Source: Streptomyces sp. PH10-H1 (GTDB lineage Bacteria > Actinomycetota > Actinomycetes > Streptomycetales > Streptomycetaceae). Taken from it: a stretch of 64,000 bases of DNA. Every line of letters starts with the position of its first letter. The first letter of the stretch is position 1. The notes below the pieces were generated by a model. It did not search any database. It was not told the origin of the DNA and worked only from the letters and a program-made list of their open reading frames with translations. The position numbers and the translations under genes were made by a program. This document shows positions 37,558 to 46,477 of this stretch, one piece after another. The stretch covers positions 186,001 to 250,000 of the forward strand of contig NZ_JASISZ010000001.1 of the NCBI RefSeq assembly GCF_030063355.1. The letters run 5' to 3'.

Positions 37558-39081
37558 GTGAGCGAGCACCCCCAGAACGACGACGCGGCAGCAGACCTGT
37601 TCGACGAGACCCCGGACGACGCCCCCGACGGCGGGCCCGTCCGGGAAGCCGACATGGCGGTGATCGAGGCAGGCAGCCGTACCCTGCGGACGCCGGTCCC
37701 GCTCACGCCGGACGACGGCGTGCCGGCCCGGCCCAAGAACCCCGAGACCGACCGCGAGCTGCGGGAGATCGAGGAGGCGCTGACCGGCCGCTGGCCGGAG
37801 ACGAAGCTGGACCCGTCACTCGACCGGATGACGGCGCTCATGGACATCCTGGGCGAGCCGCAGCGCACCTACCCGGCGATCCACATCACCGGGACCAACG
37901 GCAAGACCAGCACCGCCCGCATGGTCGAGCAGCTGCTGCTCGGCTTCCACCTGCGCACCGGCCGCTACACCAGCCCGCATGTGCAGGCGATGACCGAGCG
38001 GATCAGCCTGGACGGGCAGCCGATCAGCGCCGAGAAGTTCATCGAGACCTACCGTGACATCCAGCCGTACGTCGATCTGACGGACAGCTCGCAGCCGCAC
38101 CGGCTGTCGTTCTTCGAGGTGCTCACCGCGATGGCCTACGCGGCCTTCGCCGATGCCCCGGTCGATGTCGCGGTCGTCGAGGTCGGCATGGGCGGCAGCT
38201 GGGACGCCACGAATGTGATCGACGGCGCGGTCGCCATCGTCACCCCGGTCGCCCTCGACCACACCGACCGGCTCGGCGCGACGCCCGGCGAGATCGCCGT
38301 GGAGAAGTCCGGGATCATCAAGAAGGACGCGACCGTCGTTCTGTCCCAGCAGCCGGCCGACGCGGCGACGGTGCTGCTCAAGCACGCGGTCGAGGTCGAC
38401 GCGACGGTGGCCCGCGAGGGCATGGAGTTCGGTGTCACCCAGCGCGAGATTGCGGTCGGCGGGCAGATGCTGAACCTGCGCGGACTCGGCGGCGACTACG
38501 AGCAGATCTTCCTGCCGCTGCACGGCGAGCACCAGGCGCGCAACGCGGTGGTCGCGCTGGCAGCCGTCGAGGCGTTCTTCGGCATCGGCACCACTCAGGT
38601 CGGCTCCCTGGACATCGACACCATCCGTGGCGCCTTCGCGTCCGTCACCTCGCCGGGTCGGCTGGAGGTCATCCGCCGCAGCCCCACCGTCGTCCTGGAC
38701 GCCGCGCACAACCCGGCGGGCGCCCAGGCAGCGGCTGCCGCGGTCAGTGAGGTCTTCGACTTCACCCATCTGGTGGGCGTGGTCGGCCCGAGCGCAGAGA
38801 AGGACGTACGCGGGCTGCTGGAGGCCTTCGAGCCGGTGTTCTCCGAGATCGTGGTGACGCGGAACTCGACCAGCCGGGCGATGGACGTCGACGCGCTGGC
38901 CGCGCTGGCGGTCGAGGTGTTCGGCGACGACCGCGTCCAGGTCGAGCCGCGGCTCGACGACGCCATCGAGGCCGCGATCACCCTCGCCGAGGAAGAGGGC
39001 GCGTACTCCGGGGCGGGCGTGCTGGTCACCGGATCGGTGTTCACCGTGGGAGAGGCCCGGCTGCTGCTGGGCCGGAAGTGA
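37558..39081 (+). CDS. folC: Bifunctional folylpolyglutamate synthase / dihydrofolate synthase
   Basis: 507 residues. Mur-ligase fold: P-loop ITGTNGKTST (about residue 110), the VVEVGMGGSWDATNVI motif, and VVLDAAHNPAG before the C-terminal domain. Adds glutamate to dihydropteroate and to folates. The first 75 residues are an acidic extension before the conserved LDRMTALMDILG. The DUF4233 gene starts 9 bp later. Confidence 0.95.
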   Translation: MSEHPQNDDAAADLFDETPDDAPDGGPVREADMAVIEAGSRTLRTPVPLTPDDGVPARPKNPETDRELREIEEALTGRWPETKLDPSLDRMTALMDILGEPQRTYPAIHITGTNGKTSTARMVEQLLLGFHLRTGRYTSPHVQAMTERISLDGQPISAEKFIETYRDIQPYVDLTDSSQPHRLSFFEVLTAMAYAAFADAPVDVAVVEVGMGGSWDATNVIDGAVAIVTPVALDHTDRLGATPGEIAVEKSGIIKKDATVVLSQQPADAATVLLKHAVEVDATVAREGMEFGVTQREIAVGGQMLNLRGLGGDYEQIFLPLHGEHQARNAVVALAAVEAFFGIGTTQVGSLDIDTIRGAFASVTSPGRLEVIRRSPTVVLDAAHNPAGAQAAAAAVSEVFDFTHLVGVVGPSAEKDVRGLLEAFEPVFSEIVVTRNSTSRAMDVDALAALAVEVFGDDRVQVEPRLDDAIEAAITLAEEEGAYSGAGVLVTGSVFTVGEARLLLGRK

Positions 39082-39090
39082 GGCGGCACG

Positions 39091-39426
39091 ATGCGGACCT
39101 TGTGCGCGAGCACTCTGATCGGTGAGTTCTTCGTGATCGGCTTCGCCGGTCTCGTCGCGATGAAGCAGGACGGCCTGACGGCCGGCACGGTATGGGTGGT
39201 GTGCGGCGTCGGCATGGCGCTGTGCGTGCTGCTGTGCGGCATGCTCGGCCGCCCCGGCGCGCTCGCGGTCGGCTGGGCGCTGCAGATCGTGCTGGTCGTC
39301 AGCGGCTACTGGGTCGGGACGATGTACTTCCTGGGTGTGGTCTTCGCGGCCCTGTGGTGGGCCTCCATCCACTTCGGCCGGAAGATCGACGCGGCGAGGG
39401 CGGGACACTCGGCGCAGGTGGCCTGA
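39091..39426 (+). CDS. DUF4233 integral membrane protein
   Basis: 111 residues with about three to four membrane helices: residues 8-25, 33-50, 57-75 and 78-95. It fits the DUF4233 family, regularly found directly after folC in actinobacteria. Function unknown; the fixed place between folC and ndk suggests the same operon. Confidence 0.85.
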   Translation: MRTLCASTLIGEFFVIGFAGLVAMKQDGLTAGTVWVVCGVGMALCVLLCGMLGRPGALAVGWALQIVLVVSGYWVGTMYFLGVVFAALWWASIHFGRKIDAARAGHSAQVA

Positions 39427-39476
39427 CCACGCCTTGTAATGTCGTCATACCCGTCACCGTCAGTAGGAGCAGTACC

Positions 39477-39890
39477 GTGAGCCAGCGCACCCTTGTCCTT
39501 CTCAAGCCGGACGCCGTCCGCCGCGGCCTGATCGGCGAGATCATCGGCCGGATCGAGCGCAAGGCGGGCTGGACGATCGGCGCCCTCGAACTGCGCACGC
39601 TCGATCCCGGCACTCTTGAGCAGCACTACGCCGAGCACATCGGCCGCCCGTTCTACGAGCCGCTGATGGAGTTCATGGCCTCGGGTCCCGCGGTCGTGCT
39701 GGTCGTCGAGGGTGAGCGCGTCGTCGAGGGCGTACGGGCGCTGGCCGGCCCGACCGACCCGATCGCCGCCGCCCCCGGTTCCATTCGCGGTGACTTCGGC
39801 ACCATCGTGCGCGAGAACCTCATTCACGCCTCGGACTCCCCGGAGTCGGCCGAGCGGGAGATCAAGCTCTTCTTCCCCGGGACGGTCTGA
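39477..39890 (+). CDS. ndk: Nucleoside diphosphate kinase
   Basis: 137 residues. Transfers gamma-phosphate between NTPs and NDPs through a phospho-His, H117 in ENLIHASDS. LVLLKPDAVRRG is the N-terminal signature. GTG at 39477 has GGAG 8 nt upstream. Confidence 0.96.
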   Translation: MSQRTLVLLKPDAVRRGLIGEIIGRIERKAGWTIGALELRTLDPGTLEQHYAEHIGRPFYEPLMEFMASGPAVVLVVEGERVVEGVRALAGPTDPIAAAPGSIRGDFGTIVRENLIHASDSPESAEREIKLFFPGTV

Positions 39891-39908
39891 ACCAGCAGCC
39901 GGGGAAGG

Positions 39909-39926
39909 GGCCGTTCGTGAACGGCC
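39909..39926 (+). terminator. Terminator of ndk
   Basis: GGCCGTTC (39909-39916) and GAACGGCC (39919-39926) form a tight 8-bp hairpin 18 bp past the ndk stop. Confidence 0.7.
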
Positions 39927-40019
39927 GGACAGGCCCTAGCGCGTCCGGGTGTATCTTCCGGACCGCGGAACCCCGCCTGGCCTGCGGTGATGGTCAGCTG
40001 ACCGACACTCGATCAGCTC

Positions 40020-40049
40020 AGAGGCGGCCGGACAATTCCGGTCGCCTCT
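40020..40049 (+). terminator. Second hairpin between ndk and mreB
   Basis: 12-bp stem with one G-T pair (40020-40031 with 40038-40049) and a 6-nt loop ACAATT. Confidence 0.6.
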
Positions 40050-40218
40050 GGCATATGCAATCGATTTTCGGGAACCAATCTCCCCGACACGGCGTCACAA
40101 TTACCAGCGGACGCTGTGTGTTCTGATGACAATGACGTCGGAACCCCGACCCCGTGCCCCGTGGGGCGCGACTACGATGGAATCTCCGCTCAAGCTCGGG
40201 AAGGCCAGACGTATCCAC

Positions 40219-41256
40219 ATGGCGAACAACATGTCGTTCATCGGCCGTGACATGGCTGTCGACCTCGGGACTGCCAACACGCTGGTGTACGTCAGGGGTC
40301 GCGGGATCGTCCTCAACGAGCCCTCGGTCGTCGCCATCAACACGAACACCGGCGGCATCCTGGCGGTCGGCGCCGAGGCCAAGAAGATGATCGGCCGCAC
40401 CCCGGGAAACATCGTCGCGGTCCGCCCGCTGAAGGACGGCGTGATCGCCGACTTCGAGATCACCGAGCGGATGCTGCGCTACTTCATCCTCAAGATCCAC
40501 AAGCGCCGCTACCTGGCCCGTCCCCGGGTCGTCGTCTGTGTGCCCTCCGGCATCACCGGGGTCGAGCGACGCGCCGTCATCGAGGCCACCACCCAGGCCG
40601 GCGCCCGCCAGGTGCACATCATCGAGGAGCCCATGGCCGCCGCGATCGGCGCCGGACTCCCGGTCCACGAGGCCACCGGCAACATGGTGGTCGACATCGG
40701 CGGCGGCACCACCGAGGTCGCCGTGATCTCACTCGGCGGCATCGTCACCGCGCAGTCCATCAGGGTCGCGGGCGACGAGCTGGACAGCTCGATCATCCAG
40801 CACATCAAGAAGGAGTACAGCCTCCTGCTCGGCGAACGCAGCGCGGAGCAGATCAAACTCACCATCGGGTCGGCCTTCGACCCGAAGCTGGAGAAGGACG
40901 AGCACACCGAGATCCGGGGCCGCGACCTGGTCAGTGGCCTGCCGAAGACGGTGGTGATCTCGGCCGCCGAGGTCCGCAAGGCCATCGAGGAGCCGGTCAA
41001 CGCGATCGTCGACGCGGTCAAGACGACTCTCGACAAGTGCCCGCCCGAGCTCTCCGGCGACATCATGGACCGCGGCATCGTGCTGGCCGGCGGCGGAGCG
41101 ATGCTCCGCGGACTGGACGAGCGGCTGCGGTACGAGACCGGAATGCCGATCCACATCGCTGAATCCCCGCTGGACTGCGTGGCGCTCGGCGCCGGCAAGT
41201 GCGTCGAGGAGTTCGAGGCGTTGCAGCAGGTTCTGGACGCCCAGCCGCGCAGATGA
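40219..41256 (+). CDS. mreB: Rod-shape-determining actin homologue MreB
   Basis: 345 residues. Actin-fold ATPase with phosphate 1 motif [12 protein letters not shown], phosphate 2 [14 protein letters not shown] and adenosine motif [12 protein letters not shown]. In Streptomyces MreB acts mainly in spore-wall synthesis rather than vegetative rod shape. ATG at 40219 gives [15 protein letters not shown] at 40231 is an alternative. First gene of the mreBCD-pbp2-rodA cluster. Confidence 0.96.
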   Translation: MANNMSFIGRDMAVDLGTANTLVYVRGRGIVLNEPSVVAINTNTGGILAVGAEAKKMIGRTPGNIVAVRPLKDGVIADFEITERMLRYFILKIHKRRYLARPRVVVCVPSGITGVERRAVIEATTQAGARQVHIIEEPMAAAIGAGLPVHEATGNMVVDIGGGTTEVAVISLGGIVTAQSIRVAGDELDSSIIQHIKKEYSLLLGERSAEQIKLTIGSAFDPKLEKDEHTEIRGRDLVSGLPKTVVISAAEVRKAIEEPVNAIVDAVKTTLDKCPPELSGDIMDRGIVLAGGGAMLRGLDERLRYETGMPIHIAESPLDCVALGAGKCVEEFEALQQVLDAQPRR

Positions 41257-41386
41257 GTTCACAAAGTCCTGCGCGTGGGTGACTGCCCGCCGGCGCGCAG
41301 GATCGTTCTCACTGCGTCACACACACGTCGACCGGCCGGGGCCCGCAGCCGACCGGTCCGTTCGAGGAAGGCACGGACTGGCGCCC

Positions 41387-42337
41387 GTGAGGGACACACG
41401 AGAGAGCCGGCTTCTGCTGGTGCTGTTGATCGCCATCGCGTTCGCACTGATCACCGTGGACATCCGCGGCGGGGAACAGTCGCCGATGGACGGTCCCCGA
41501 CAGGCGGCGGCCTCCGCCTTCGGCCCTGTCGAGAAGGGCGTGGCGTCCGCTGTCGACCCGGTCGGCAACGCCATCGCCGCGGTGCGCGACTCCGGGGGCC
41601 GGCACAGCACGATCAGCCGCCTGGAACGCGAGAACGCCGAGCTCAAACAGCAGCTCGGCAGCAAGGACATCACCCGCAACAAGGCCCATGAACTGGACCA
41701 GCTCCTGAAGACCGCGGGAGCCGGCCAGTACGCGGTCAAGGGCGCCCAGATCATCGCCATAGGAGCCGCCCAGGGATTCTCCTGGACGGTCACCATCGAC
41801 GCCGGAAGCGCTGACGGCATCCAGCGCGACCAGACCGTCATCAACGGCGACGGCCTGGTCGGACGGGTCACCACCGTCGCCCCCTCCACCTCCACGGTGC
41901 TGCTCGCCAACGATCCGGACTTCACCGTCGGGACCCGTATGGAGGGCTCCATGGAGCTGGGCTTCGCGACCGGCCAGGGCGACCGGCCGATGCGCGTCCA
42001 ACTGCTCAACGGCAAGGCCAAGGTGAACAAGGGCGACCGGCTGGTCACCTTCGGATCCCAGGCCGGCAAGCCGTTCGTACCCGGAGTTCCGGTCGGCAGG
42101 GTCGTCGCGATCGACCCGTCCGCCGGAAGCCTCACCCGTACGATCGAGGTCGAGCCGTTCGTCGGCTTCACCCGGCTCGACATCGTCGGCATCGTCGTCG
42201 AGGGCCCGCGCACGGACCCGCGCGACAGGGTGCTGCCGCCCAAGCCCACCCCCTCGCCCGCCGCGGCGAAGGCGACCACGCCGGCCGTGAAGCCGGGCAA
42301 CACCCCCTCCGGTGCCCCCGGTACCACCAGGAGCTGA
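41387..42337 (+). CDS. mreC: Rod-shape-determining protein MreC
   Basis: 316 residues. One N-terminal membrane helix (about residues 9-23), a coiled coil around 70-100 (ISRLERENAELKQQL), then the two beta-barrel lobes of MreC, and a Pro/Thr/Ala-rich tail. Links MreB with the wall synthases outside the membrane. mreD begins 2 nt after its stop. Confidence 0.94.
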   Translation: MRDTRESRLLLVLLIAIAFALITVDIRGGEQSPMDGPRQAAASAFGPVEKGVASAVDPVGNAIAAVRDSGGRHSTISRLERENAELKQQLGSKDITRNKAHELDQLLKTAGAGQYAVKGAQIIAIGAAQGFSWTVTIDAGSADGIQRDQTVINGDGLVGRVTTVAPSTSTVLLANDPDFTVGTRMEGSMELGFATGQGDRPMRVQLLNGKAKVNKGDRLVTFGSQAGKPFVPGVPVGRVVAIDPSAGSLTRTIEVEPFVGFTRLDIVGIVVEGPRTDPRDRVLPPKPTPSPAAAKATTPAVKPGNTPSGAPGTTRS

Positions 42338-42339
42338 CC

Positions 42340-42969
42340 ATGCGACTCAACCGGATCCTGCTCTCCACCGTGCTGGTCGTCGTCGCCATGGTCGTCCAGG
42401 TCAGCGTGCTGGCCCGGCTGCACCTGCCCGGCGCGGTGCCGGACCTGCTGCTGCTCACCGTCCTCGGCCTCGCACTGACCTACGGCCACGTCGGCGGCTC
42501 CCTGGTCGGCTTCGGCGCCGGGATGCTCGCCGACCTGGCCCCGCCCGCCGACCACGCCGTGGGCCGGTACGCGCTCGTGCTGTGCGTCATCGGCTACCTC
42601 GCCGGCCTCGCCAAGCCCGAGACCGGGCAACTGCGCACCGCCGCCATGCCGATGCTCGTCGTCGTCGCCGCGGCGATCGGCGGCACCCTGCTCTACGCGG
42701 GCGTCGGCTCCCTGGTCGGCGACACCGCAGGGGCCCATGTGGGACTGGCCAAACTGCTGTTCACCGCGGCCGTCTACGACCTGCTGCTCGCGCCGTTCAT
42801 CGTCCCGCTGGTGATGGCGCTGGCCAGACGCTTCGACCACGATCCGCTCGCCGAGGACGCGACGGGCGGCTACGGCGGCCGGATCGGCAGCCAGCGCGGT
42901 GGCCTGCTGAGCCGGGTCGGCCGGGCCGGCCGGGCCGGTTCCATCGCCAGGGGAGGACGGCGGCTGTGA
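42340..42969 (+). CDS. mreD: Rod-shape-determining membrane protein MreD
   Basis: 209 residues, about five membrane helices between residues 4 and 165, with a basic Gly/Arg-rich tail. Placement directly between mreC and pbp2 and the hydrophobic pattern identify it. It follows mreC with a 2-nt gap, implying coupled translation. Confidence 0.92.
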   Translation: MRLNRILLSTVLVVVAMVVQVSVLARLHLPGAVPDLLLLTVLGLALTYGHVGGSLVGFGAGMLADLAPPADHAVGRYALVLCVIGYLAGLAKPETGQLRTAAMPMLVVVAAAIGGTLLYAGVGSLVGDTAGAHVGLAKLLFTAAVYDLLLAPFIVPLVMALARRFDHDPLAEDATGGYGGRIGSQRGGLLSRVGRAGRAGSIARGGRRL

Positions 42970-43020
42970 GCCCCCGCCCGTCTCCCATCACCACCCTTCC
43001 GAGGAAGTCACGGCGCGCCC

Positions 43021-45234
43021 ATGTCTAACATTCCCGAGACGGGCCGTACGTCCCGCGTCACCATCCGCCTCGTCATCCTCCAGATCCTGGTCGTCTCGCT
43101 GCTGCTCACCCTCGGCGGACGGCTGTGGTACCTGCAGATCCGCAACGGTGACGAGTACACCCAGAAGGCCGCCAGCAACCACATCCAGCAGGTCGTCACC
43201 CCCGCGGTGCGCGGCTCGATCCTGGACGCGCGCGGTGTCCCCATCGCCGACAACGAGACCCGGCTGGTCGTCTCCGCCAGCCGCACCGAGCTGCTCAAGC
43301 AGAAGAACGGCGGCAAGGCCGTCCTCTCCCGGCTCGCCGCGGTGCTCGGCATGAAGCCCAAGGACGTCACCGACAAGGTCCGGCTCTGCGATGCCAAGAC
43401 CCCCCAGCCCTGCTGGAACGGATCGCCCTACCAGCCGATCCCGATCACCGCCGGGGCCACCACCCAGCAGGCGCTGCAGATCATGGAGCGCCGCGAGGAC
43501 TTCCCCGGCGTGACCGCCGAGCCGACCGCCGTCCGGCGTTACGCGGCGCCGAGCAAGGCCAACGCCGCCCAGGTGCTCGGCTACCTCTCGCCCGTCACCG
43601 ATGACGAGATCACCGCCTCGCAGAAGAACGGCACGCCGCTGCTGCGCTCCGACCAGGTCGGCCGCTCCGGCCTGGAGCGCCAGTACGACGCGGCGCTGCG
43701 CGGCAAGGCGGGCGTGACCCGTTACGAGGTGGACAACCTCGGCCGGGTGATCGGCAAGGCCGGCGACACTCCCGCCCAGTCCGGCTCCAACCTGGTGACC
43801 AGCATCGACTCACGCGTCCAGGCCGTCGCCGAGCAGGAGCTGGACGCGGCGATGCAGGAGGCCCGCAAGACCTACGACAAGGTCACCGAGACCAACTACA
43901 AGGCCGACTCGGGCGCGGTCACGGTGATGGACGTACACACCGGCCAGGTCATCGCGATGGCCAGCGCCCCGACGTACAACCCCAACTCCTGGGTCGGCGG
44001 CATCTCCGCGGCCGACTACCAGCAGCTCACCGGTAAGGACTCCAACTACCCGCTGCTGAACCGGGCCATCCAGGGCCTGTCGGCACCCGGCTCGACCTTC
44101 AAGGTGGTCTCCACCTCGGCGGCGGTCAACGCCGGGTACCCGCTCGACGGCGCCTACCCCTGCACCTCGTCGATGACCATCGGCGGCCGCGTGTTCAAGA
44201 ACTTCGAGGGCGAGAGCTTCGGCTCGATCAATCTCGGCAAGGCGCTGGAGATCTCCTGCGACACCGTTTTCTACGGCCTCTCGTACAACCAGTGGCTCGC
44301 GGACGGTGGCGTGAAGCCCAAGAACCCCAAGGACTTCTTCTACAAGACCGCCCACCAGTTCGGCCTCGGAGCCAAGACCGGCATCGACCTGCCGGGCGAG
44401 GTCAAGGGCCGGGTCCCCGACCGCCAGTGGAAGCAGTCCTACTACGAGGCCAACGTGGACTACTGGTGCCGCGAGGGGAAGACCAGCAAGCAGGACTACG
44501 CGACCAAGATCGCCCGCGAGAACTGCCAGGACGGCAATGTGATGCGCGCCGGTGACTCGGTCAACTTCGCGATCGGCCAGGGCGACACCCTCGTCACCCC
44601 GGTCCAGATGGCGCGGATCTACTCGGCCCTGTCCAACGGCGGCACGCTCTACCAGCCGACCATAGGGAAGGCGATCGTCAGCGCCGACGGCAAAACGGTC
44701 ACACCCATCGCGCCCAAGGTGTCCGGCAAGCTGCCGGACAGCGCGGAGACGCTGAAGTACATCAACGAGGCCACCGCGGGCGTCGTGACCAGCGGTACCG
44801 CCGCCTGGCGCTTCGGCGGCTGGCCGCAGGAGAAGATCCAGCTGCACGCCAAGACCGGCACCGCCGAGGTCGACGGCAAGCAGACCACGTCCTGGCTGAC
44901 GACGTACACCAAGGACTACGCGATCGTCATGACGATCTCGCAGGGCGGCACCGGCTCCGGCGGCTCGGGCCCCGCGATCCGCAAAATCTACGAGGCGATG
45001 TACGGCATCCAGCCGAACGGCTCGATCGACAGCAAGAAGGCGCTGCTGCCGGCGCCCGAGAAGAACCTGCCGAAGCTCGCCGACGACGGCACGGTCGTCC
45101 AGCCCGCCTCCGCCGTCAGCACGTTCGCCCCGCCGGCCGGCGCGCCCGACGCGCTCGCCGGTGGTCCCCTGCTCGCCGCGCTCACCCCCGGCCGCGGCGA
45201 CAAGGCTCTGTTCGGCAGGCGGTATCTCTCATGA
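43021..45234 (+). CDS. mrdA: Class B penicillin-binding protein 2 (elongation transpeptidase)
   Basis: 737 residues. N-terminal membrane helix at about 15-36, a PBP dimerization domain (VRGSILDARGVPIADNE), and a transpeptidase domain with active-site Ser in GSTFK (about residue 359), the SxN-type triad SCD and KTG in HAKTGTAE (about 611). Crosslinks peptidoglycan with RodA. Its stop overlaps the RodA start (ATGA). Confidence 0.95.
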   Translation: MSNIPETGRTSRVTIRLVILQILVVSLLLTLGGRLWYLQIRNGDEYTQKAASNHIQQVVTPAVRGSILDARGVPIADNETRLVVSASRTELLKQKNGGKAVLSRLAAVLGMKPKDVTDKVRLCDAKTPQPCWNGSPYQPIPITAGATTQQALQIMERREDFPGVTAEPTAVRRYAAPSKANAAQVLGYLSPVTDDEITASQKNGTPLLRSDQVGRSGLERQYDAALRGKAGVTRYEVDNLGRVIGKAGDTPAQSGSNLVTSIDSRVQAVAEQELDAAMQEARKTYDKVTETNYKADSGAVTVMDVHTGQVIAMASAPTYNPNSWVGGISAADYQQLTGKDSNYPLLNRAIQGLSAPGSTFKVVSTSAAVNAGYPLDGAYPCTSSMTIGGRVFKNFEGESFGSINLGKALEISCDTVFYGLSYNQWLADGGVKPKNPKDFFYKTAHQFGLGAKTGIDLPGEVKGRVPDRQWKQSYYEANVDYWCREGKTSKQDYATKIARENCQDGNVMRAGDSVNFAIGQGDTLVTPVQMARIYSALSNGGTLYQPTIGKAIVSADGKTVTPIAPKVSGKLPDSAETLKYINEATAGVVTSGTAAWRFGGWPQEKIQLHAKTGTAEVDGKQTTSWLTTYTKDYAIVMTISQGGTGSGGSGPAIRKIYEAMYGIQPNGSIDSKKALLPAPEKNLPKLADDGTVVQPASAVSTFAPPAGAPDALAGGPLLAALTPGRGDKALFGRRYLS

Positions 45235-46427
45235 CCACCCACGGCTACACGATCCGGCGCTTCACCCCCGAACGCAGCGCTCTGGGCAAACTGCTCGCCC
45301 GGGACTCGATACTGCGCCGGATGGACTGGGTCCTGCTCGGCGCGGCGCTCGCGCTGTCCGGGATCGGCACGCTGCTGGTCTACTCGGCGACCCGCGGCCG
45401 CACCAATCTCACCCACGGCGACCAGTACTACTTCCTGCTGCGCCACCTGATGAACACCGGGATCGGCTTCGGTCTCGCCGCAAGCGTGGTGGCGCTCGGC
45501 CACCGCCGGCTGCGCGGTGTCGTGCCCGTCCTGTACGGGATCTCGGTGCTGCTGATCCTGGCCGTGCTCAGCCCGCTGGGCAGCACGATCAACGGCGCGC
45601 ACTCCTGGATCGTGATCGGCGGCGGCTTCTCGCTCCAGCCGTCCGAGTTCGTGAAGCTCACCATCATCCTGAGCATGGCGATGCTGCTGTCCGCACGGGT
45701 GGACGCGGGCGACCGTGTCCACCCCGACCACCGCACGGTCCTGCAGGCCCTCGGCTGGGCCGCGCTGCCGATAGCGATCATCCTGATGATGCCGGACCTC
45801 GGCTCGGTGATGGTCATGGCGGTGATCGTCCTCGGTGTGCTGCTCGCCTCCGGCGCCTCCAACCGCTGGGTGGCGGGCCTGCTCTCGCTGGGCGCGGTGG
45901 GCGCCGGCCTGATCTGGCAGCTCGGCGTGCTGGACAAGTACCAGGTGGACCGGTTCGCCGCGTTCGCCAACCCCGCCCTCGACCCGGCGGGCGTCGGCTA
46001 CAACACCCACCAGGCGCTCATCGCCATCGGCTCGGGCGGACTGTTCGGCAAGGGGCTCTTCCACGGCAGCCAGACCACCGGCCAGTTCGTGCCCGAGCAG
46101 CAGACCGACTTCGTCTTCACCGTCGCGGGCGAGGAACTGGGCTTCGTCGGGGCCGCCGCGATCATCGTCCTGCTCGGGATGATCGTCTGGCGGGCCTGCT
46201 CGATCGCCCGCAGCGCCACGGACCTGTACGGCACGATCGTGGCGGCCGGCATCGTCGCCTGGTTTGCCTTCCAGGCGTTCGAGAACATCGGGATGACGCT
46301 CGGCATCATGCCGGTCGCGGGTCTGCCGCTGCCCTTCGTGTCCTACGGGGGCTCGTCGATGTTCGCGATCTGGATCGCCATCGGGCTGTTGCAGGCGGTC
46401 CGCATGCAGCGCCCCATGTCGGCCTGA
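45231..46427 (+). CDS. rodA: RodA, SEDS-family peptidoglycan glycosyltransferase
   Basis: 398 residues, about ten membrane helices. SEDS landmarks: GAHSWI, QPSEFVKL, PDLGSVMV, and the C-terminal GLPLPFVSYGGSS. Polymerises lipid II and works with the PBP2 encoded immediately upstream. Last gene of the mre cluster; overlaps mrdA by 4 nt. Confidence 0.95.
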   Translation: MTTHGYTIRRFTPERSALGKLLARDSILRRMDWVLLGAALALSGIGTLLVYSATRGRTNLTHGDQYYFLLRHLMNTGIGFGLAASVVALGHRRLRGVVPVLYGISVLLILAVLSPLGSTINGAHSWIVIGGGFSLQPSEFVKLTIILSMAMLLSARVDAGDRVHPDHRTVLQALGWAALPIAIILMMPDLGSVMVMAVIVLGVLLASGASNRWVAGLLSLGAVGAGLIWQLGVLDKYQVDRFAAFANPALDPAGVGYNTHQALIAIGSGGLFGKGLFHGSQTTGQFVPEQQTDFVFTVAGEELGFVGAAAIIVLLGMIVWRACSIARSATDLYGTIVAAGIVAWFAFQAFENIGMTLGIMPVAGLPLPFVSYGGSSMFAIWIAIGLLQAVRMQRPMSA

Positions 46428-46465
46428 CCGGGATCTGCCCCATTGCCCGGAGCGGAACCCACGAC

Positions 46466-46471
46466 TACGGT
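46466..46471 (+). promoter_or_regulatory. -10 box of leaderless CYTH-CHAD gene
   Basis: TACGGT ends 6 nt before the ATG at 46478; no ribosome site is present. Confidence 0.55.
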
Positions 46472-46477
46472 CCCTTC

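Larger units (their letters stand above)
39891..40218 (+). other. Intergenic region before mreB
   Basis: Besides the ndk hairpin it has a perfect 12-bp palindrome GGTCAGCTGACC (39992-40003), a second hairpin at 40020-40049, then a less GC-rich stretch (40050-40125) likely to carry the mreB promoter. No gene is seen. Confidence 0.6.

Noticed and set aside
34773..37868. Long minus-strand open frame opposite valS
   Set aside because: Low-complexity product, while valS on the plus strand has all class I motifs.
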